Source of the DNA: Streptomyces sp. NBC_01016
Lineage (GTDB): Bacteria; Actinomycetota; Actinomycetes; Streptomycetales; Streptomycetaceae
Length of the DNA: 64,000 nucleotides
Direction of reading: 5' to 3'
NCBI RefSeq assembly: GCF_026341035.1
Contig: NZ_JAPEOQ010000002.1
Span: 2,294,001-2,358,000, forward strand
Made by a program: the position numbers and the translations under genes. Within the stretch, counting starts at the first letter, position 1, and each line of letters starts with the position of its first letter. Shown in pieces: positions 17,798 through 27,467 of the stretch. Under the pieces are notes generated by a model. That model was not told the origin of the DNA. It did no database searches and saw only the letters and a list, made by a program, of their open reading frames with translations.

Positions 17798-18406
17798 ATG
17801 GCACCCTCTCACTCCGCTGCGCTGCCGGTACAGAAGCGGGCATGGAACACGCGCGAGCGCATTCTGGCAGCGGCGGTCGCCTGTCTTGCCGAGGACGGAT
17901 ACGCCGCGACCACGACGTCGCGCATCCAGGAACGCGCGGGCGTCTCACGCGGCAGCATGCTGCACCAGTTCCCCTCGCGCGACGACCTGCTGATCGCGGC
18001 GGTCCAGCACCTGGCTCTGCAGCGCACCGGTGAGATCGATGTTCCCAAGGCCGCCGGCACCATCGACGACGCCGTCGAGCAGATCTGGCTGAGCTTCCAC
18101 GGCGCCCTGTTCCGCGCCGCGCTGCAACTGTGGGCCGCGGCTCAGCACAACCCCCAACTCGCGGATGCGCTCAGGCCGCAGGAGCACGAACTGGGGCGCC
18201 ACATCCGCCGTCTGGTCATCGCCCTGTTCGGACCGGAACTCGCCGCGCACCCGGGTTTCGCCGATCTCGCGCCCGTGCTCCTGTCGAGCATGCGGGGCGT
18301 CGCTCTGACCTACACCTTCGAACCACGGGATCACAGCAGCGATCCGAACCTCGCGGTGTGGAAGCGCCTGGCCCACCGCATCCTGGACGCACCGGCCCAG
18401 GGCTGA
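17798..18406 (+). CDS. TetR-family regulator
   Basis: 202 residues. The N-terminal HTH (TRERILAAAVACLAEDGYAA, then ERAGVSRGSMLHQFPSRDDL) is typical TetR. ATG 17798 starts just before the conserved region; upstream in-frame codons lack such content. It is the last gene of the MFS/hydrolase run and is probably the local repressor acting on the palindrome at 15543-15562. Confidence 0.9.
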   Translation: MAPSHSAALPVQKRAWNTRERILAAAVACLAEDGYAATTTSRIQERAGVSRGSMLHQFPSRDDLLIAAVQHLALQRTGEIDVPKAAGTIDDAVEQIWLSFHGALFRAALQLWAAAQHNPQLADALRPQEHELGRHIRRLVIALFGPELAAHPGFADLAPVLLSSMRGVALTYTFEPRDHSSDPNLAVWKRLAHRILDAPAQG

Positions 18407-18435
18407 CGCAGGCGCTTCCGGGGCCGCGTGCCCGT

Positions 18436-19593
18436 CTACAACCCCAGATCCTTGGCGATGATCGCTTTCATCACCTCGCTGGTGCCGCCGTAGATCCGGC
18501 TGACCCGGATGTCGGCGTACAAGCGGGCGATGGGGTACTCCTGCATGTAGCCGTATCCGCCGTGCAGTTGCAGACATGCGTCGATGACCCGGCCGGCCGT
18601 CTCGGTGCAGAACAGCTTGATGCGCGCCGCGTCCGCGGCCGTGAGGCTCCCGGCGTCGTCCGCGGCGATGCCCCGGTCGGCGAGGGACTGTGCCGCCTCC
18701 ACCTGCGTGGCACAGTCAGCGAGCGTGAACTTGGTGTTCTGGAACTCCGCCACCGGCCTGCCGAAGACGTTTCGGTCGCGTACATAAGCCCGGGTGAAGT
18801 CGACGGCAGCGGCCGCGGAGGCGACTGCCGCGACGCCGATCGCCAGGCGCTCGCGCGGGAGGTGCGCACCGAGGTGGGCGAAGCCGTGGTCCACGCGGCC
18901 GAGCATGTCGCCGACCGGAACGCGGACGTCCGCGAAGGACAGTTCGCTGGTGTCCGAGGTGTGCATGCCGATCTTGTCCAGCTGCCGCCCGATGGAGAAG
19001 CCCTCGCTGGAGGTGTCGACGACGAGCAGGCTCAGGCCGTGGCGGCGGTCGTCCGCGGCGGGCGGCGAGGTGCGGGCGACGACCACGCACAGCTCGGAGT
19101 TGCGGGCGCCGGTGATGAACGTCTTGGAGCCGTTGAGCACGTAGTGCTGTCCGTCGTCGGACAGCCGTGCCGTGGTGCGGATGCCGGCGAGGTCGGAGCC
19201 AGTGCCGGGTTCGGTCATCGCAATGCACAGGGTGGTGGCGCCCGAGGCGATGCCCGGCAGCCAGCGCGACTTCTGCTCGTCGGTGGCCAGCCGCAGCAGA
19301 TAGGGGAGGACGACGCCGGTCGACACGAAGTGGTGCCCGAGGACGACAGCCGCCCGGGCCGCCTCTTCGGCGATGACGGCCTGGAACTTGTAGCTGGTGG
19401 GACCGGGACCGCCGTACTCCTCGGGGATGTCGAAGCCGGTCACACCCAGGACGCCGAGTTTGTGGAACAGCTCGCGCGGCACGCGCTGCGCCGCGAGCCA
19501 CTCGTCGTACACGGGCGTGACTTCCTTCGCGAGGAAGTCCCGGACGACACCCCGGAAGGCCTCGTGCTCGTCGTCGTAGATGGTGCGCTTCAT
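18436..19593 (-). CDS. Acyl-CoA dehydrogenase
   Basis: 385 residues, the full length for the family. The FAD/acyl-CoA signatures are visible: CIAMTEPGTGSDLAGIRTTA in the middle domain, and QLHGGYGYMQEYPIAR with IYGGTSEVMK at the C-terminus. The catalytic base position lies in the IYGGTSE loop. It catalyses alpha,beta-desaturation of an acyl-CoA. It is co-oriented with the acyl-CoA ligase gene 70 bp upstream. Confidence 0.95.
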   Translation of the reverse strand: MKRTIYDDEHEAFRGVVRDFLAKEVTPVYDEWLAAQRVPRELFHKLGVLGVTGFDIPEEYGGPGPTSYKFQAVIAEEAARAAVVLGHHFVSTGVVLPYLLRLATDEQKSRWLPGIASGATTLCIAMTEPGTGSDLAGIRTTARLSDDGQHYVLNGSKTFITGARNSELCVVVARTSPPAADDRRHGLSLLVVDTSSEGFSIGRQLDKIGMHTSDTSELSFADVRVPVGDMLGRVDHGFAHLGAHLPRERLAIGVAAVASAAAAVDFTRAYVRDRNVFGRPVAEFQNTKFTLADCATQVEAAQSLADRGIAADDAGSLTAADAARIKLFCTETAGRVIDACLQLHGGYGYMQEYPIARLYADIRVSRIYGGTSEVMKAIIAKDLGL

Positions 19594-19663
19594 GATCTGT
19601 TGCTCCTTGTCGGGCCGAGTGGGTCAACAGCCTTGTCGGCATGGGCGGTTGATGTGCGGCCGG

Positions 19664-21207
19664 TCAGAGATGGCCCGCCCGACGGGCCCCGCGCAGTACG
19701 CGCTTGAGGACCTTGCCGGCGCCGGAGACCGGGAGGGCGTCGATGAACTCGACGCTGCGGGGCACCTTGTAGTTGGCTATGTGGGTCCGGCAGAAATCGG
19801 TCAACTCCCCAGGGAGGGCGGCGGCCCCGGGGTGCAGCACCACGACGGCGTGCACGCGCTCGCCGTACGTCGGATCGGGGACACCGATCACGGCGCAGGA
19901 AGCGACGGCCGGGTGCCGGGCGAGGGCCTTCTCGACCTCGACGGAGTACACGTTCTCGCCCCCGGTGACGATCATGTCCTTGATCCGGTCGACGACGAAC
20001 AGATAACCGGCGTCGTCCATGCGCCCCGCGTCACCGGTGTGCATCCATCCGCCGCGCAGCGCCTGGGCGGTTTCCTCGGGGCGGTTCCAGTAGCCGAGCA
20101 TGACGTTGTCGCCGCGCACGACGATCTCTCCGACCGTGCCGGGGGGAACCTCACGGTCCTCGGCGTCCACGACGCGTACGTCGACGGCGACCGCCGAGCG
20201 GCCGGCCGAACGGCGGAGCCCCGCGACGAGGTGGTCGTCCGGCAGCAGAAGCGTTGCCACCGGCCCCAGTTCGGTCATCCCGTACGCCTGCACGAAGTCG
20301 GCGTGGGGGAAACGCTGCATCGAGCGTTCGAGGACGGCCTCGGACATCGGGGACGCACCGTAGATCACGTTGCGGACGCTGCTCAGGTCGACGGTGTCGG
20401 CGTCCGGGTGGTCGCACAGCAACTGGAGCATCGTGGGCACGAGCAGGGTGTCGGTGATCCGGTGCCGCTCGATGGCGGCCAGCACGGCCGTCGGCTCGAA
20501 TGCGGGGACCATCACATGGGTGGTCTCGCGGAGCGTGCCCATCACCCAGGCGGCGAGATCGGCGAGATGGAACATCGGCGCGGCGTGCAGGAACCGGCCG
20601 CGTGTGGTGGCCACGGGATGCGTGGCCAGGGTGCCGACCGCGTTGCCGAGGAGGTTGTCGTGGCTGAGCTCAATTCCTTTGGCCCGGCCGGTCGTTCCGC
20701 CCGTGTAGAAGATCCCGAACAGGTCGGAGCCGCCGCGGTGCGCGTCCTCGGCGGGGCGTGCGCCGGCGAGGAGGTCCTCGTAGGACAGCCAGCCAGCCAG
20801 CCGGCGGGCGTGGCGCCCTCGCCCCAGTGGACGACGGTGGTCAGTGCCGGGCAGCGGTCCCTGAGGTCGTGTGCCGCCGCGGCGAAGGCGTCGTCGACGA
20901 GGAGGAGGCGGATGCCCGCGTCGTCCACGGCGAAGGCGTTCTCGGCCAGGGCCCACCGCGTGTTGAGCGGTACGGCCACCAGTCCGGCCCACGCGCAGGC
21001 GAACAGCGCTTCGTGGTAGCGGTCGGAGTTCATCGCGAGGATGCCGACCCGGTCGCCCGCCTCCAGCCCGTGGGCCCGTAGCGCTCCCGCGAGCCGGGCG
21101 ACGCGATCGGCGGACTGCGCCACGGTGGTCGTGCGGTCGCCGCAGATGGTCAGCGGGCGGTCCGGTTCGCGCTGCACGACGCGGTGCAGGCAATGAGTGA
21201 TGCGCAA
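19664..21207 (-). pseudogene. Fatty-acyl-CoA ligase (AMP-binding), frameshifted at a tetranucleotide repeat
   Basis: Two frames together encode a full acyl-CoA synthetase. The N-terminal part starts at ATG 21207 (RITHCLHRVVQREPDRPLTI) and the rest continues in another frame from about 20790 (WLSYEDLLAGARPAED, then FYTGGTTGRAKGIELSH for the P-loop, YGMTELGP, GWMHTGDAG and the C-terminal GAGKVLKRVLRG with the catalytic Lys). The break falls in (AGCC)4 at 20787-20802; removing one 4-bp unit restores the frame PAGWLSYEDLL. The gene is probably inactive as sequenced. Confidence 0.88.
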
Positions 21208-21363
21208 GGCGGCCCCTTCCCTAGATGTGAATCACCATGAGTTCGTCCTGACTCACTGTGCGGTCAGTGTATTGAGGTTTGGGCGTCTCGCAAGAGCATA
21301 AGTGAATCTCCAATAGTTTTGCTGTTATGGTCCACGGCAGGCATCGAGCTCCGGGAGGACCGT

Positions 21364-22548
21364 ATGACCGATCGTGTCTTCGTCGCGGGAGTGGGCATGG
21401 CGCCCTTCGCGACACCGCGCACCAGCGCCCCCTACGACCGCATGGCACAGGAAGCCGCTCTGCGGGCGCTCGCCGACGCGGGCGTCGCCTACGGCGACGT
21501 CCAGCAGGCCTACGCCGGTTATGTGTACGGCGATTCGGCCGGCGGGCAGAACGCCCTCTACCGCGTCGGGATGTCCGGCATCCCGATCGTCAACGTCAAC
21601 AACAACTGCTCCACCGGCTCATCGGCGCTGTGGCTGGCACGCCAGGCGATCCTCGGCGGCGGCGCCGACTGTGTGCTGGTCGTCGGATTCGAGCAGATGC
21701 AGCGCGGGGCACTCGTCTCCCACTGGGAGGACCGGCCCGCACCGCTGGCCCGCTTCGAGGAGATCGCGGCCGAGGTCCAGGGCGAACACCCCGATGTCCC
21801 GTCCGCGGCACGCCTGTTCGGCGGGGCGGGGCGGGAGTACATGGAGCGCTACGGCGTCGGGCCCGAGCTGTTCGCCCGGATCGCGGTCAAGGCCCGCAGG
21901 CACGCGCGGCACAACCCCAACGCCGTCTTCCGTGACCAGGTGACCCTCGACGAGGTGCTGCAGTCGTCCATGATCTTCGATCCGCTCACCCGGCTCCAGT
22001 GCTGTCCGCCCACCTGCGGAGCCGCCGCGGCAGTCCTGGTCACCGAGGGCTTCGCGCGCTCGCGAGGCCTGCGCACCGGCGTGGCGATCTCCGCCCAGGC
22101 ACTGACGACCGACACCCCGCAGTCGCACTCCGGCGACCGGATGAGCCTGGTCGGCTACGAAATGGCGCGCGCCGCCGCCGACCAGGTCTACGAGCAGGCG
22201 GGCGTCGCACCCGAGGACATCCCGGTCGTCGAACTCCACGACTGCTTCACCACGAACGAGGTGCTCAGCTACGAGGCGTTGCGGCTGACGCCCGAGGGCA
22301 CGGCGGAGAAGTTCGTGCGCGACGGCGATCACACCTACGGCGGACGCGTGGTCACCAACCCCTCGGGCGGGCTGCTCTCCAAGGGGCACCCGCTCGGAGC
22401 CACCGGAGTCGCCCAATGCGCCGAACTGACCTGGCAGTTGCGCGGCGAGGCCGAAGCCCGGCAGGTCCAGGGAGCCTCGCTCGCCCTCCAGCACAACATC
22501 GGGCTCGGCGGCGCGGCCGTCGTCACCCTGTACGAGAAGGTGGGCTGA
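21364..22548 (+). CDS. Thiolase-like lipid-transfer protein (SCP-x type)
   Basis: 394 residues. The thiolase fold shows the nucleophile region NVNNNCSTGSSALWLARQAI, the HDCFTTNE motif typical of SCP-x-like enzymes, and the C-terminal GGLLSKGHPLGATGVAQ. ATG 21364 is preceded by GGGAGGACC. Such proteins act in side-chain or branched acyl thiolysis or in retro-aldol reactions. It is divergent from the ligase gene and heads an operon with two MaoC-fold proteins and an SDR. Confidence 0.9.
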   Translation: MTDRVFVAGVGMAPFATPRTSAPYDRMAQEAALRALADAGVAYGDVQQAYAGYVYGDSAGGQNALYRVGMSGIPIVNVNNNCSTGSSALWLARQAILGGGADCVLVVGFEQMQRGALVSHWEDRPAPLARFEEIAAEVQGEHPDVPSAARLFGGAGREYMERYGVGPELFARIAVKARRHARHNPNAVFRDQVTLDEVLQSSMIFDPLTRLQCCPPTCGAAAAVLVTEGFARSRGLRTGVAISAQALTTDTPQSHSGDRMSLVGYEMARAAADQVYEQAGVAPEDIPVVELHDCFTTNEVLSYEALRLTPEGTAEKFVRDGDHTYGGRVVTNPSGGLLSKGHPLGATGVAQCAELTWQLRGEAEARQVQGASLALQHNIGLGGAAVVTLYEKVG

Positions 22549-22550
22549 GC

Positions 22551-23003
22551 ATGCCGATCGACGAACAGAAGGCGCTGGCCCTGGAGTTCGCGCCCTTCGA
22601 GGTCACTGTCGAGCGCGGACGGCTGAGGATGTTCGCCGCCGCCATCGGCGAGAGCGACCCCGTCCACACCGACGTCACCGCGGCCCGTGACGCCGGGCAC
22701 CCCGATCTGCTCATGCCGCCCACCTTCCTGTTCTCCGTGGAGTTGGCGGCGCCGCGCCCATTCGGACACCTCGACGACCTGGGCATCGATCTGGCAACCG
22801 TGCTGCACGGAGAGCAGAGCTTCACCTACCACCGGCTCGTGCACGCGGGGGACACCCTGCGCGTGGAGCAGCGGATCGTCGGCGCGACGGCCAAGACCCC
22901 TGCCATGGACTTCCTGGTCAGGCGCAGCGAGTTCCGGCGAGGCGACGAACTGGTGGCCACCGCCGAGACCTTGACCATCGTGCGGCACGGAGGACTCGGA
23001 TGA
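22551..23003 (+). CDS. MaoC-fold N-terminal dehydratase-type (FAS1_DH) protein
   Basis: 150 residues. The FEVTVERGRLRMFAAAIGES start and the LLMPPTFLFS and FTYHRLVHAGDTLR segments match the N-terminal hot-dog domain of two-subunit MaoC hydratases. It starts three bases after the thiolase stop and overlaps the following MaoC gene by four bases, so the two probably form a heteromeric enoyl-CoA hydratase. Confidence 0.85.
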   Translation: MPIDEQKALALEFAPFEVTVERGRLRMFAAAIGESDPVHTDVTAARDAGHPDLLMPPTFLFSVELAAPRPFGHLDDLGIDLATVLHGEQSFTYHRLVHAGDTLRVEQRIVGATAKTPAMDFLVRRSEFRRGDELVATAETLTIVRHGGLG

Positions 23004-23401
23004 CTCTCAGCACACCCCTCGTCGCGGGCACCGTCCTGGAACCGCTCCACCTGCCGCCGATCAGCCGCACCACCCTCGCCCTGTTCGCGGGCGCCTCCGG
23101 CGACGACAACCCGATCCACATCGACCTCGACGCGGCGCGCACCGCCGGTCTGGACGACGTGTTCGCCCACGGCATGCTCTCGATGGCTTATCTCGGCCGT
23201 CTGCTGACCGGCTGGGCACCGCAAGAACGCATCCGGTCCTTCGACGTCCGGTTCGTGGCCATCACGCCGCTGCACGCCCGGCCCACCTGCCGGGGCACCG
23301 TCCGCGCCGTCGAAGACGGCATCGCCGCCATCGACCTCGACGTACGCCTGGCCGACGGCACCACCACGCTGACCGGCACGGCACGCGTCGTTGCGTCCTG
23401 A
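23000..23401 (+). CDS. MaoC-family enoyl-CoA hydratase
   Basis: 133 residues with the catalytic hydratase-2 motif FAGASGDDNPIHIDLDAAR (Asp and His) followed by FAHGMLSMAYLGRLL. It pairs with the preceding hot-dog protein by a four-base ATGA overlap. It would hydrate the enoyl-CoA made by the acyl-CoA dehydrogenase. Confidence 0.9.
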   Translation: MTLSTPLVAGTVLEPLHLPPISRTTLALFAGASGDDNPIHIDLDAARTAGLDDVFAHGMLSMAYLGRLLTGWAPQERIRSFDVRFVAITPLHARPTCRGTVRAVEDGIAAIDLDVRLADGTTTLTGTARVVAS

Positions 23402-23437
23402 GTCCGACCCATCACTCGCCCTCCGGGAGGCAGATCC

Positions 23438-24265
23438 ATGTCCCACCTCGCGCACAAGACCGCCCTCATCACCGGATCCGGCCGCGGCATCGGCCGCGCC
23501 ATAGCCCTCAAACTCGCCGCACAGGGCGCCGACGTCGTCGTCAACGACCTCGACGAGGCACCGGCCGCCGAGACCGTGGCCGCCGTCGAAGCAGCCGGCG
23601 GCCGGGCGGTCGCCTACGTCGGCAGCGTCACCGACGACGGCTTCGCCGACGCCTTCGTCAAGACGGCGGTCAGCACCTTCGGCGGCGTCGACATCATCAT
23701 CAACAACGCCGGCTACACCTGGGACAACGTCATCCAGAAGATGGACGACGAGCAGTGGGACGCCATCATGGACGTCCACCTCAAGGCCCCGTTCCGACTC
23801 CTGCGGGCCGCCCAGCCGGTGCTGCGCCAACAGGCCCGCAAGGATGCCGAAGCCGGAACACCGGTGGTGCGCAAGGTCGTCAACATCTCCTCCGTCGCCG
23901 GGCTCGGTGGCAACGCAGGGCAGGCCAACTACGCCGCGGCCAAAGCGGGAGTCACCGGGCTGACCAAGACGCTGGCCAAGGAGTGGGGCCGCTACAACGT
24001 GACGGTGAACACCGTCGCCTTCGGCCTGATCGCCACGCGGCTCACCGAGGCATCCGCCGACGGCCCCGGCACCATCGACATCTCCGGCCGCCGGATCGCG
24101 GTCGGCGTGAACCCGGCGCTCCTCGCCGCCGCGGAGCAGATGATCCCGCTGGGTCGCGCAGGCACGGTCGAGGAGGCGGCGGGCGCCGTCTACCTGCTGT
24201 GCACCCCGGAATCGGACTACGTCAGCGGCCAGACCCTGGTCTGCGGCGGAGGCTGGAACAACTGA
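23438..24265 (+). CDS. Short-chain dehydrogenase/reductase (hydroxyacyl-CoA dehydrogenase-like)
   Basis: 275 residues. It has the NAD(P)-binding TGSGRGIGRAIA, NNAG, and the catalytic Ser in VVNISSVAGLGG followed by YAAAK. GGGAGG lies upstream of ATG 23438. It is probably the beta-hydroxyacyl-CoA oxidation step of the same pathway. Confidence 0.93.
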   Translation: MSHLAHKTALITGSGRGIGRAIALKLAAQGADVVVNDLDEAPAAETVAAVEAAGGRAVAYVGSVTDDGFADAFVKTAVSTFGGVDIIINNAGYTWDNVIQKMDDEQWDAIMDVHLKAPFRLLRAAQPVLRQQARKDAEAGTPVVRKVVNISSVAGLGGNAGQANYAAAKAGVTGLTKTLAKEWGRYNVTVNTVAFGLIATRLTEASADGPGTIDISGRRIAVGVNPALLAAAEQMIPLGRAGTVEEAAGAVYLLCTPESDYVSGQTLVCGGGWNN

Positions 24266-24315
24266 CCTGCCGATAGTCTGGGCACATAAACTCGCGGTAC
24301 ACAGAAAGGCCCCCA

Positions 24316-25548
24316 GTGACGGCGCAGCAAGCCGGTACCGGTACCGACCAGCCCCTGCGCCGCACGCGCCCCTCGAACCGGCGCCAGCTGATCCTCGCCG
24401 CGGCCCGCGACCTGATCGGCGCGCGCGGGTACGAGCAGGTCGCCATGGGGGACATCGCCGAAGCGGTGACGATCAGCCCGTCCGCCCTGTACCGGCACTT
24501 CAGCAGCAAGCAGGACCTGCTCTTCGAGGTCCTGTCCTCCTCCGTCACGCCCCTCACCACGCGGCTGGAGGAGATGAGTTCGCCCTTCCGCACCGACTGG
24601 GTGGGCGAACTCGTCACCGTCGCCACCGAGCACGCCCAATCGGGCATGCTGTGGCAGCGGGAGACGATGCACCTGCCCGAGCCCCAACAGGCCCTGGTGC
24701 ACGCCGAGATCCGCACCGTGGGACAGCTCGTCACCGGGTTGATCCAGCAGACACGGCCCGAGCTGGCACCCGAACGGGCCGACTACCTGGCCTGGGCCAC
24801 GCTCGCCGTGCTGCTGAGCCCCGGGTCCCACCGTTCCGGCGAGACGGTGAGCCGCCCGCTGCTAACGTCGATGGTGCACACCGTGGTCCATTCCCCCGCA
24901 CCGGCCCCGGCCGAGGGGACGCGCCGCGCGCCGTTGGGCCTCAAGCCGCAGTCGCGGCGTGAGAATCTGCTCGCCGAGTCCATCCGGCTGTTCTCCGAGC
25001 GCGGCTACACGCGCGTGGCCATTGAGGACATCGGTGCCGCCCTGGGCATCGCGGGCCCCAGCGTCTACAACCACTTCGCCACCAAGGGCGACATCCTCGT
25101 CACCGCCCTGACCCGTGGCTGGTCCTACCTGCTGATGGACCTCGCCGACGTCCTTGCCACTGCCCCCGACGCCGAAGAGGCCCTGAGCGGTGTGGTCGGC
25201 TCGTACGTGAAGATGTCCGTCCGGCATCCGGCGATCATCGGCCTGCTGCTGACCGAGGCACGGCATCTGCCCGAGGAGTCGCGGACGATGCTGCTTCAGG
25301 CGCAGCGCGAGTATCTGGCCGAGTGGACTGCTCTGGTGCGTGCGGTGTCGCCAACCGTCTCTTCCACCGAGGGGCGTCATCGCGTGGCGGCGGCCGTGGC
25401 CCTGGTCAACAACCTGATGCGCACCCCTCACCTCCGGGACCGCTTCGAGCTGGACCAGGTGCTCCCGCAGCTGTGCCTGTCCCTGCTCGTCCCCGGCAGC
25501 GAGGACACTCCGGCAATGGATCTTGTGGATCACGAGGGAAGTGCCTAG
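24316..25548 (+). CDS. Tandem TetR-TetR fusion regulator
   Basis: 410 residues, about twice the usual TetR length. There are two complete HTH domains: residues 20-70 (RRQLILAAARDLIGARGYEQ, then SPSALYRHFSSKQDL) and residues 215-265 (RRENLLAESIRLFSERGYTR, then AGPSVYNHFATKGDI), each with its own helical ligand domain. It starts at GTG 24316. Its place at the end of the acyl-degradation run suggests it controls that operon, perhaps binding two operators at once. Confidence 0.88.
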   Translation: MTAQQAGTGTDQPLRRTRPSNRRQLILAAARDLIGARGYEQVAMGDIAEAVTISPSALYRHFSSKQDLLFEVLSSSVTPLTTRLEEMSSPFRTDWVGELVTVATEHAQSGMLWQRETMHLPEPQQALVHAEIRTVGQLVTGLIQQTRPELAPERADYLAWATLAVLLSPGSHRSGETVSRPLLTSMVHTVVHSPAPAPAEGTRRAPLGLKPQSRRENLLAESIRLFSERGYTRVAIEDIGAALGIAGPSVYNHFATKGDILVTALTRGWSYLLMDLADVLATAPDAEEALSGVVGSYVKMSVRHPAIIGLLLTEARHLPEESRTMLLQAQREYLAEWTALVRAVSPTVSSTEGRHRVAAAVALVNNLMRTPHLRDRFELDQVLPQLCLSLLVPGSEDTPAMDLVDHEGSA

Positions 25549-26433
25549 ACGTACGAGGGCTGGACGTTGGTGGCACCTGCCCGAAAGCGGCAGACCGACG
25601 GCGCCACTGTGTGGCCGGTGGTAGCCGTAGTGGATGTTCCACACGCTGATCGCCGCAGAGCGGGCGTGCTCGCTTGTGAACTCGTGAGCGTAGAGAACTT
25701 CCTCGGCCAGGATGCGCTGATACCGCTCCACCTTGCCGTTGTGGCGAGGGGGGCACGGCTTGGTCTGCTGATAGACCTTCGCTCGCGCGAGGAACGCGGC
25801 GGCGGTCGCGCCCTTCTCATCGGCGAGGGGCTCTGTGTATGCGACTCGGGAGAAGCCGTCAATCGCCGAGTGCAGGTAGACGTAGCCACGCTTCGCGCCT
25901 GCCGACTTCGCCCGGCCTGTGGCCTTCGCCTGCTCGCTGTCGTGGCCGTGGATGCGCCAGCCTCCGCCATCCGGAATCCGACCGGCCTTCTTCACATCCA
26001 GATGCACCATATGGCCCGGCCAGCGAGCGGTGATCTTCCCCGGCTTGCGGTTGTTCTCGCCGCCGGAGTCGATGAACCTGCGTTTGCCGAGGCCGAGTCG
26101 GGTCAGGTGCCGGGTGACGGTGCGGCGGTTGACGGGGAAGCCGATGTCGGCCAACTCGTGGGTGATCCGTTGTGCGGGCCACTTGTGCTCGCGCCGCCAG
26201 ATCTCGATCTTGTCGATCACCCACGCGGGCGACGCATTCGGACTCCGGCGCGGGGCCGAGGGTCGGTCTTGCAGGCCAGACTCACCGTGACTCCGCCAGC
26301 GGTTGACCCACTTCGATGCACACGCGCGGGATATCCCCAATTCGGCGGCACCGTTTGCGATCGGCCGAGTCTGGCAGCGCTCGACCAGGCGTCGGCGCCC
26401 TTCGATGGACAACGGAGCGTTGGCGTGCGCCAT
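25545..26433 (-). pseudogene. IS481-family transposase with internal deletion
   Basis: The N-terminal HTH (RRLVERCQTRPIANGAAELG) and the first catalytic Asp (GHMVHLDVKKAGRI) are present. The sequence then jumps from AAAFLARAKVYQQTKP to PPRHNGKVERYQRILAEEVL. In intact relatives about 35 residues lie between these, including the second catalytic Asp (TDNG). A further frame change near 25600 separates the NVQPSYV end. It is non-functional. Its lower end touches the stop of the tandem TetR gene. Confidence 0.85.
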
Positions 26434-26537
26434 GGATGCCTTCCTGCCGGAAAACGAACGACGATTGCCGAACCGAGACCCCATTCAGGTCATCGAGCAC
26501 GTTCGTCATGGTCTGGTGGGGCGTTCCGCCGTTCTCG

Positions 26538-27419
26538 TCAGTTGAACTCGGCCGCGTGGTCGATGGCCCATCTCGCGAAGGTGCCGGCCGGGCGACCAGC
26601 GAGGCGCTCAACATGATCGGTGACGCGATGGGATTCTGGTCGCCACACCGAGGCGGCGATCAGCGCCTCCACCAGTGGCTCGGGACGACCGTCGGCGAGC
26701 ATCCGTGATCGCGCGAGATCAGCGGGAAGCGCCTGGAATCGCAGATCGCGTCGGAGTGCAGCACCGAGGTGAGCGATCTGGTCGGCGCGACTGAGTACCT
26801 CGGGGCCGGTCAACACGTGTGGGCCGTGGGCCAATTGATCGTGGTGTGCGAGCAATTCAGATACGGCCACATCAGCGACATCGCGCTCGTCTACGACAGC
26901 TGTGCGCGCCGTCTCCGGGCCTGAGACGACATCGCCCGCCCGCACCTGTTGCACCCAGCCACGGGCGTTGGAGGCCAGCGTGTCGCTACGCAGCACCACG
27001 GGTCGCAGACCGGCCTCGTGGAGCAGGGCTTCCATATCCGCGTGCACTTGAACGATGGGATCACTCTGACGAGCGGCTTCGTCGTCAATGGCGGTCGAGG
27101 ACAGGTAGACGACACGCGGCGCCGCCGTGGTGAGTTCTACGATCAGGTCGTGGGCAGCGGCGGAATCGAGCAGTGGCCAGATCAGAAAGACCGCGTCGAT
27201 GTCCACGAGCGCCTCGCGCATGGCACCGGGGTCTGTGAGGTCGCCGACCACCCACTCGACTCCTGGGCGCGCGTCGGCCTGTTCGCGCACAAGGCAGCGT
27301 ACGCGCGCGCCGTGTGCTTGGAGACGGTCAACGATCTCTCGGCCGAGGTTGCCAGTCGCGCCGGTGACCAGGATCGATCGACGGTGCGGGGAGCTCGTGG
27401 GGTTGGTGGTGTCAGGCAT
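26538..27419 (-). CDS. NmrA-family NAD(P)-binding protein
   Basis: 293 residues. It has the Rossmann signature ILVTGATGNLGREIV at the N-terminus and an NmrA/HSCARG-type body (VYLSSTAIDDEA; PVVLRSDTLASN). It is probably an atypical SDR acting as redox sensor or reductase. It is divergent from a MerR gene 48 bp away, the common arrangement of a regulator and its target. Confidence 0.9.
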   Translation of the reverse strand: MPDTTNPTSSPHRRSILVTGATGNLGREIVDRLQAHGARVRCLVREQADARPGVEWVVGDLTDPGAMREALVDIDAVFLIWPLLDSAAAHDLIVELTTAAPRVVYLSSTAIDDEAARQSDPIVQVHADMEALLHEAGLRPVVLRSDTLASNARGWVQQVRAGDVVSGPETARTAVVDERDVADVAVSELLAHHDQLAHGPHVLTGPEVLSRADQIAHLGAALRRDLRFQALPADLARSRMLADGRPEPLVEALIAASVWRPESHRVTDHVERLAGRPAGTFARWAIDHAAEFN

Positions 27420-27467
27420 GATCGTGACGCTATGGGTTCAGGTCGACATGAAGGCAAGGCGTGTGTG

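Noticed and set aside
20787..20802. Proven phase variation of the acyl-CoA ligase
   Set aside because: Four repeat units are few, and one sequence cannot show reversible variation; only the frameshift is reported.
18130..21019. Long plus-strand frames opposite the acyl-CoA dehydrogenase and ligase genes
   Set aside because: They are antisense shadows; the minus-strand proteins carry complete enzyme signatures.
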